DNA of 64,000 nucleotides from Ilex aquifolium (Eukaryota; Streptophyta; Magnoliopsida; Aquifoliales; Aquifoliaceae): NCBI GenBank assembly GCA_951799425.1, contig OX637398.1, positions 5,017,501 through 5,081,500 of the forward strand, written 5' to 3'. Shown here piece by piece: positions 58,105 through 64,000 of the stretch. Every line of letters starts with the position of its first letter. Within the stretch, counting starts at the first letter, position 1. Both the position numbers and the translations under genes were made by a program. The notes beneath the pieces are model-generated. The model was given only the letters and a program-made list of their open reading frames with translations, did not search any database and had not been told where the DNA came from.

Positions 58105-59858
58105 TATTCAGCGAAAAAGAAGAACAATTATGATTAAATTCAGCTAGCATTTATAAAAACAAGAAATGAAAAGAACTTTGGCGCATCGACAATTTAGTAT
58201 AAACACTAAATTTTACCATTTCCTTTTTTTTTAAAACGAATTAAAATTTGCGGTTTCCTTTTTTATAATGGTCAATTGTCAGTGCACCATAATTCTTTTT
58301 ATTTTATTTTTTTTTTGTAAAATCTAGCTTAATTTAATCCTATTTTCCTTCTTTTTTGGCTGAACAAATGGGCATTAAGACAGTGAAAGACTCACCTTCT
58401 AAAATATCTAGATCTTGTTGAATTATAAGGGAACCGCCTCCTCACTTCCAGTAAATGCAAATGGGTCACCAGAACAGAGACTTTGAAGGAGCAAACTTAA
58501 CTACCCTACAGGTTAAGTGATAATAGGGACGAGTTATAAATTCTGATGTCTTGACTCTTGAATTTGAATTTTGATAGTTTTTTAGGCTCAAACAATGAGA
58601 AATTTATCCCTTATGAATACATGTTGCTCTAAAATCTCAATCGACAGACAGCTCCAAGGCGATTGCTTGTGGATCAGGATTTCTTTCGATGAAAATTTAA
58701 AGCAATGAACACATAGAATGATGAATTACTAAAAGTGAATTATTTTATTAATCTAATCGAATGAGTTTCAGTTATAGAGAGACTGAATTAAAAGCCTTTG
58801 ATTACAACACTAACTACTTTCTAAAATTAAGTTTAATACTACTCTTACATGCCCTGCTCATAGGTGTTGGAGGGGGGGGGGGGGGGTTTGAGTTGTCTTT
58901 CAACTTCCTTCTTCTCCGTCTTTTATAACTATTCCCTTCGACGATTTTTCTCTCCATCGACGATCAATTGACATGTAACTCCTAAACAGTTACACTTCTT
59001 TTTCAAACAACATTGTTGTAATGATATCATGATTTTTTTTTTATAACGAGAAATCTCTCTAAAATAATGAGATATTAAATTATTTTTATAAATTAAATCT
59101 CAAATAATTACAATCATCCGTTAATTACAAATTTTACTTAAAAAGTCTAAATCAAAAATTCGCTCAAACTCCACCACACATCACATCAATGGACTATTCG
59201 TGCCGGTTACGATATAACCAACTTGCTAGTAGTATGAACATGACAAAAATATAAATACTCATGGAAGGCTCTTGGGTAGCAGCAAAGTCAAATGGAGATG
59301 GACAGTAGCCCCCCAGAACTCCATGATTAAAGGGAAAATTCATGCATGGCAGCATCCACCCAATAATTCAGGTGTCTGCTTCTGTTCTGAATTCTGACCA
59401 ACATAACGTGGCTTTAATTTTGGAAATCCTATAGTATCCAAATTTTTTTTTGATAGTTATATTTTCGATTACTATTTTATATAATAAAATTATAATTTTA
59501 AAATGAGAGGGAGATTATAATCAATCACAGACATTGATGATTGATCATAAAAAATACGGTATCGATATCAACATTTTATAATCGATCATGTCTTTTAAAA
59601 TTACAATTTATACTTTTAAAAAATTATAACTTAATGTTAAAAAATTATAATTTTGTACCATTGAAGTTCCTATTTAATTTAAGTACCATCTTTGTCGTCA
59701 AAGTTGATATCTGTTTTGTTGCGTGTGTATCAAAATTGCAGGGACAGGGAGTAGATCAGGCTGACGTCGGGCGGCTAGCCTCCACAGGAAGAAGTGCCCA
59801 ATTTTTTTTTAACAAGAAAAAGTCATTTCATTCAAACATAAGAAGTATTACGATCTGA
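58105..59858. other. Spacer with repeat fragments, no gene seen
   Basis: A SINE-like piece is at about 58495-58650, a G15 run at 58872-58886, and AT-rich DNA elsewhere. A 105-codon frame at 59541-59858 has no recognised domain; a CG-richer patch at 59740-59800 (GGCTGACGTCGGGCGGC) looks foreign to its surroundings but I cannot name it. Confidence 0.4.
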
Positions 59859-59859
59859 A

Positions 59860-59938
59860 AACTTGTATTAAAAAAGTGATTAGTTAAAATAGAAAATGTT
59901 ATTTTTTGAGTAATTAAAATAATTTTTGTTGTTGGAGA
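59860..59938. mobile_element. Truncated right end of a GAGCATCTCCAACA-type MITE
   Basis: GTTAAAATAGAAAATGTTAT then TTTTTTGAGTAATTAAAATA and TTGTTGTTGGAGA match the right end of the MITE at 27921-28307. The final TGCTC is missing where the next element begins. Confidence 0.6.
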
Positions 59939-60296
59939 GTAACTCCAACCCAACTCTCTAAAATGACTAGTCAAAATATATTTAAATATTACATTCTTTA
60001 CTTTAACTAGCTATTTTTACAAGTTCATTTCAATCACGTTCTCTATTTTAGCTAACTACTACACCTAACTCTCACTAACTTTAAAAATTACAATATATAT
60101 ATAGAGAGAGATAGAAAGAAAAAAAAATAGAGAGAGAATTTGAAGAGGCTAAATGACTCTCCATATTTGGAGAGGCATTTTAGTGAAACGAGAAATAGAG
60201 AGTAGGATAGAGAGTGAGTTGGAGATGGTTTTTAATGTTTGACTAACTAAACTAGTTAAAAAATAAGAAATAGAGAGTGGGTTGAAGTTGCTCTTA
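59936..60296. mobile_element. About 360-bp MITE, GAGCAACTTCAACC family
   Basis: The left end GAGTAACTCCAACCCAACTC and complement of the right end, GAGCAACTTCAACCCACTCT, are inverted repeats of about 22 bp. The body starts AAAATGACTAGTCAAAATAT, shared with 2169-2300. A (TA)n/(GA)n stretch lies at about 60092-60140. The exact target duplication is not resolved. Confidence 0.75.
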
Positions 60297-61239
60297 GTGA
60301 ATTTATGACCCAATCAATTGACAACAACGGTGTAAATTTGGTCTTTACAACCCAATGAATAGCTCTATCAATTTTATGAGTATGGTACGTAAAATTGAGT
60401 TTTAACATAGTGCCCAATTCGATTGATAAATTAATATAGATTTTTGCTCGAGTATTTTTGTAGAAATTGTGGAAGGTTTAATTTAAAATTGAACTCAATT
60501 TTTGAATAAAAGTTGAACCCTATATATATAGTAAGCAAAAGATATTTAAGTTCTTTTTATTACACTTTCACTCCACTTGATGAAATGTTGTGTAATGCAT
60601 ACGGAAGAGGATAACTACATCGGAGAAACATAGTCAAAGTTTTGGCAACCGACCATGTTAGTAACATCATCACATGCGCCACCGCCGCCACAGAGGACAA
60701 ACTAACATTTCAATTTCCGTGGTTCCGCCACCCACTATTTGATTGCCTTTTTTTCTTTTATTTTTTACGATCAAGGTGCGCACATCAATTTATATGTACT
60801 TCGATTAAAAAAAATGTCAAATAAATTTTAAAATTTGACTTAATAAATTATTATCATTGAATAGGTAGTGAGATTCAATAAATATTAGAACCCACAACTA
60901 AATCAATGACAACTATAGCAGTCACATCATCAAGTCTGATTTTTAAGTCTGTATATCATTGCTCATTTGACTAATCTCCTCTCCAATCTAGTTAAAAGTA
61001 AGTCATTCACATCAAAATTATGATATTTGCGAGGAATAAATTCTCTTCTAATCTGATCCAAAAAAAATTCTAAAATTAAAACTTAAATTTATAGTTGGTA
61101 TGGTTACCAATTTGACTAGTGTTAGCACTTGGGCTGGCCAAAGGGTTATTACCTTCTGGCGTCTGAGCCACTCCAACGGTTTCATCTATCCGTCGTTGTC
61201 CTCTCTCTCTCCTCATTTACTAACTCTTTCTTCCAACAC
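60297..61239. other. Spacer upstream of the VQ gene, no gene seen
   Basis: AT-rich. A reverse SINE-like piece at about 60950-61070 resembles the one at 34.1 kb. A CCACCGCCGCCAC patch at 60677-60692 is short. No credible gene. Confidence 0.45.
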
Positions 61240-61254
61240 TATATATATATATAT
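61240..61254 (+). promoter_or_regulatory. TATA box of the VQ gene
   Basis: An extended TATATATATATATA run lies about 100 bp before the start codon, at a normal distance for a plant TATA box with a short leader. A CT-rich stretch (CTCTCTCTCTCC) precedes it. Confidence 0.6.
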
Positions 61255-61354
61255 GCACAAAGAGTTGACGATAATGTAATATAAACCATTCTTATAACTC
61301 TTGTTTGAGAGTAGTTTCTTATATATTATCAGAATTATACAGCTCAAAGTTTTC

Positions 61355-61909
61355 ATGGAATCATCAAACTCATACGTCTCTTCTTCAATTCCACCAGCCA
61401 AACCACCCGCCGGTTTTCGATCCTCATTGCATTCAGTTCATAAGCTTTCAGGTAAGCCAATGAAGAAACCGATTGCGCCACTGCCACCAACACCGCCAAA
61501 AGTCTACAAGGTTGCCCCTACTAACTTCAAGGAAGTCGTTCAGAAGCTCACCGGGGCACCGGAGTTCCAGCCACGGCATCTCCAAGAGGTGGTGGTGCCA
61601 CCGCCACTGAATCTTTCGGCAAGTGCATCTTCAGACGACCGTGATAACATTGGAGCACCTCTGGAGCTCTTTCCTTCTCCCAGTAAAACTCCATTGCCGG
61701 CAACCTTTCCTGACTTGACGACCGAAGCACAAGATGAGGAAAGCTGGAAGTTATCGGAGAGTTTTGGAGCACCGACTCTGAGTCCAGTCGGGTTCAGTCT
61801 GCCGCCATATTCTCTTGCATGGTGGCCCTCCTCCTCCCTTCTTATGAGTCCGGGAACTCTATCCTCTTCCTCTTTAGAGCAAGGCACAGTTTATTTAGGT
61901 CTTTTATGA
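61355..61909 (+). CDS. VQ motif-containing protein
   Basis: A single exon of 184 residues, typical of intronless plant VQ genes. The motif is FKEVVQKLTG (58-67), an exact FxxxVQxLTG match, following the basic, Pro-rich KPMKKPIAPLPPTPPKVYKV. The rest is low-complexity, Ser- and Pro-rich. VQ proteins bind WRKY transcription factors in the nucleus through this motif and tune defence and light or growth responses. Start: ATG at 61355 (MESSNSYVSSS), the first that gives a family-like N-terminus; the upstream extension is hydrophobic and probably leader. Synteny suggests relation to AtVQ29/AtVQ12, but I cannot confirm it from the sequence. Confidence 0.92.
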   Translation: MESSNSYVSSSIPPAKPPAGFRSSLHSVHKLSGKPMKKPIAPLPPTPPKVYKVAPTNFKEVVQKLTGAPEFQPRHLQEVVVPPPLNLSASASSDDRDNIGAPLELFPSPSKTPLPATFPDLTTEAQDEESWKLSESFGAPTLSPVGFSLPPYSLAWWPSSSLLMSPGTLSSSSLEQGTVYLGLL

Positions 61910-63139
61910 TTCGAGTAATGCTATAGTGGTATGATAAAACGTATAAGAGTAATGTTATTATGATATAATTTTGGGGTCTAATTTGGATTGAAAATGAGTT
62001 TCATCTAACTTTGAAACTTACAATTAATTCAACTATTGTATTGAATTAGGTCTTCAAATTAAGTTCAAATAGTATTTTCAATTGTGTAATTCAAATGATG
62101 CGGTCCTTGATCTCGAATATTAAATAAATAAAAAGGAGACAAACGATATCATATTATTTAGTCCATTTTTTTCTTCCTTTTTTAATCAAATTTTAACAAT
62201 TAGAGTTCCCTTCATTTTCCTTTTCTCTCTCCTTTTGGGAGAAAATATTCAATGTATCAAGATATTGTTAGACAAAAATGGATTTGTTGTCGACTTTGAG
62301 TCTAAATTAAAATGGGGCTCACTCATCGTATTTTACTCCGTGAGAAGAATAACGTAATATACTCACTTGCTTAAATCGAGTAAGAAGTGAATGAAAAAAT
62401 TGACTTCAAAGTCATTGTCTTGAAATGTGGAAATAAAAGTTACGTAATATGAGATTTAACATCAATCCCACATTAGTTGGCCAAGAATGATTTGATGAGC
62501 ATATTATCCTAAGTTTACTCTATGGGTTGGACCCCAAGGAACACCCCACTTTTTATGGGCGGAAGAGGACCTAGATAGACTTGAGTTTGACCACACAAGC
62601 GTGTGTGCTTTGCTGCTTCCCGACTTGATCGGGCTCAGGTGTAAATGTGTTTCAGATTCAACCTTATGTTTTTAGAGAAAATCGTTTACTAAATGGATCT
62701 TTAATTTCTTAACCCAAATTTTAATTTATATCTGTTGGAATTTAAAATTCGCACTAGTTTAAATTTAATTTTTCCTCCAATCTGAAATTGTTTTTTGTGT
62801 CAGTTCATGAATGAGCAGACATGAATGAAGTCTTCTGGGTTGCATGGTATCTTATGAGTTGTATTGGTCAATGATAGTTATTCTGAATAGTCACTTATGC
62901 ATTTATAAATAATTTAAATTCATTAACATTCTTTATTTACATAACTTACAAATCTCGTGATTAAGAGAGTTATTACATTCATTATCATTGTCATTAGAAG
63001 TGTTCATTTCTAAGAATACAAAACACATTCTGATTCGTTGGGACAAAATATTAGAAAGTTGTTTGCGTGAATATTATTGTATCATGTGAGATAAACGTAG
63101 AGATTTTTCATTTGCACCTGTGTGGGGGCGAAATTTGTC
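61910..63139. other. 3' flank of the VQ gene and spacer, no gene seen
   Basis: AT-rich DNA. Near 62465, CAATCCCACATTAGTTGG is a common plant repeat phrase that loosely resembles the snRNA upstream element (RTCCCACATCG), but no snRNA follows. Nothing else to report. Confidence 0.5.
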
Positions 63140-63732
63140 ATAATGATATAGTGTTAAACACTAGTCAGTGCCATGGGAATGACTCCGATGAAAGTCCAAA
63201 CGAACGTAGTCCACTCCAAGTCCAATCTCAAGATCAAGACCAAGCCCATCATTCCTCGACGGAATAGGAACACGAGGGAGAGAATATCGGGATGAAGATT
63301 GAGAAGATTGAGTCCTACTAAAATGGTACTTACCGAAATGGTAGAGACCTCCTTTATCACGTCACCGCCTCACCGTCTTACCCTAGCTATATAATGTACG
63401 TCCTCTCAACATTGAGGGCACGCCTCCAAAACCCCTACACTCACCCTCATACACACTGCACTCTCTCTCTCTCTCTCACAGAAGCACTGTAACTTCGGAA
63501 TACACCGTCCGGTGACAATTATTCATTAATAAAGAACACCGGCCATCGTTGCCATTCCAGAGAGTGGACGTAGGTCATCCGAGACCGAACCACTATAATT
63601 CCCTGTGTTGATCTGTTGTTTACTGTTTTAGTTCCCTTGATTGTCATTGATTACTCACTAATTACTTATTAATTGCATCATTACTCATACTTGACTGTTG
63701 ATCTTGCACGAAGACCAATTTGTGCATCATCA
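63140..63732 (+). mobile_element. 5' LTR of a Ty3/Gypsy element running out of the window
   Basis: It ends TTTGTGCATCATCA, as does the solo LTR at 10.97 kb, and shares GAGAGTGGACGTAGGTCA, CCGAACCACTATAA and TTGATCTTGCACGA. A TATA-like GCTATATAATG is at about 63389. The start is uncertain (a TGATATAGTG at 63142 is a candidate). The internal region follows directly, so it is a 5' LTR. Confidence 0.75.
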
Positions 63733-63752
63733 GTTTGACGCCGTCTGTGGAA
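63733..63752 (+). other. Primer-binding site of the Ty3/Gypsy element
   Basis: GTTTGACGCCGTCTGTGGAA directly after the LTR is close to TTTGGCGCCGTCTGTGGGAA, the primer-binding stretch usual in plant Ty3/Gypsy elements of the Tat/Retand and related groups. A G-to-A change is present. Confidence 0.7.
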
Positions 63753-63783
63753 ATCGACTAGTCTTCCTACTCTCATTCAATCC

Positions 63784-64000
63784 ATGGCAATCACTACCCG
63801 ATCAATGAGCCAGCAACCGGGAGACAACAACCAGGCTCACCGAGAGGAGGCTCCGCCTCCCATCGTGCCTGGGGAACCTTCTACTACTGTTACTCCCGCC
63901 ACTGGACATCAACAACTCCTCCAGACCATGCAGTTGCTGGTGAGCCAGAACCAGCAGATCATCCAACTCATGCTCTCCCAAGGAGGAGTCCCACTCCCTC
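63784..64000 (+). CDS. Start of Ty3/Gypsy gag (partial, cut by the window end)
   Basis: An open frame begins MAITTRSMSQQPGDNNQAHR and continues through a Pro/Gln-rich stretch with LLVSQNQQIIQLMLSQGG to the window edge. The position, about 50 bp after the primer site, and the Gln-rich coiled N-terminus fit a Gypsy gag. Domains are beyond the window. Confidence is from context. Confidence 0.65.
   Translation, partial: MAITTRSMSQQPGDNNQAHREEAPPPIVPGEPSTTVTPATGHQQLLQTMQLLVSQNQQIIQLMLSQGGVPLP

Noticed and set aside
62465-62600. Possible plant snRNA promoter (CCCACATTAG)
   Set aside because: The match to RTCCCACATCG is partial, and no TATA at the right spacing or snRNA sequence follows.

Overview
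The window is nuclear DNA of a flowering plant, most likely a woody eudicot. Evidence: genes of plant-only families (heptahelical protein, GT34 galactosyltransferase, U-box/ARM protein, VQ protein), GT-AG introns, AT-rich intergenic DNA, and dense plant transposons (Copia, Ty3/Gypsy LTRs, Helitrons, MITEs, SINEs). Genes cover a small part of the 64 kb; most of the rest is repeats, often nested.

Layout. 0.4-1.2 kb: last exons of an unidentified plus-strand gene. 4.2-7.0 kb: HHP4-like heptahelical (PAQR) gene, 3 coding exons, with a 158-bp MITE in intron 2. 7.66 kb: tRNA-Thr(AGT) on the minus strand. 9-15.3 kb: repeat region with three non-autonomous Helitrons carrying GGN-rich cores, a solo LTR and a 520-bp foldback. 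15.5-16.9 kb: intact single-exon GT34 galactosyltransferase. 18.7-21.4 kb: convergent GT34 pseudogene, broken by nonsense codons, a frameshift and a 1.3-kb TIR transposon that carries a captured ABCG-transporter fragment. 21.8-24.1 kb: RuvB-like 2 (RVB2/Reptin), minus strand. 26.4-27.8 kb: small four-exon basic protein gene with a SINE in its last intron. 33.3 and 45.9 kb: two tandem copies of a plant gene of unknown function, separated by a young full-length Copia retrotransposon (35.0-41.8 kb) and older Copia and LTR debris. 48.0-49.35 kb: 1.35-kb foldback Mutator-like element with 9-bp target duplications. 49.5 kb: polyadenylated U6 snRNA retropseudogene with 16-bp target duplications. 52.8-54.1 kb: U-box/ARM E3 ligase of the PUB30/31 class. 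54.7-58.1 kb: LTRs and a MITE. 61.4-61.9 kb: VQ-motif protein. 63.1 kb to the end: LTR, primer-binding site and start of gag of a Ty3/Gypsy element that runs out of the window.

The genes are not an operon or pathway cluster. From memory, two Arabidopsis neighbourhoods appear merged here: HHP4-GT34-VQ (At4g37680, At4g37690, At4g37710) and RVB2-PUB30 (At3g49830, At3g49810). This would be an ancestral gene order, fractionated in Arabidopsis and expanded here by transposons.

The strongest unusual signals are the Pack-type transposon with an ABCG fragment inside the GT34 pseudogene, the Helitron family with expanding GGN cores, the U6 retropseudogene with perfect target duplications, the foldback MULE, and the nearly unmutated Copia element. 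I did not see a clearly new biochemical system.
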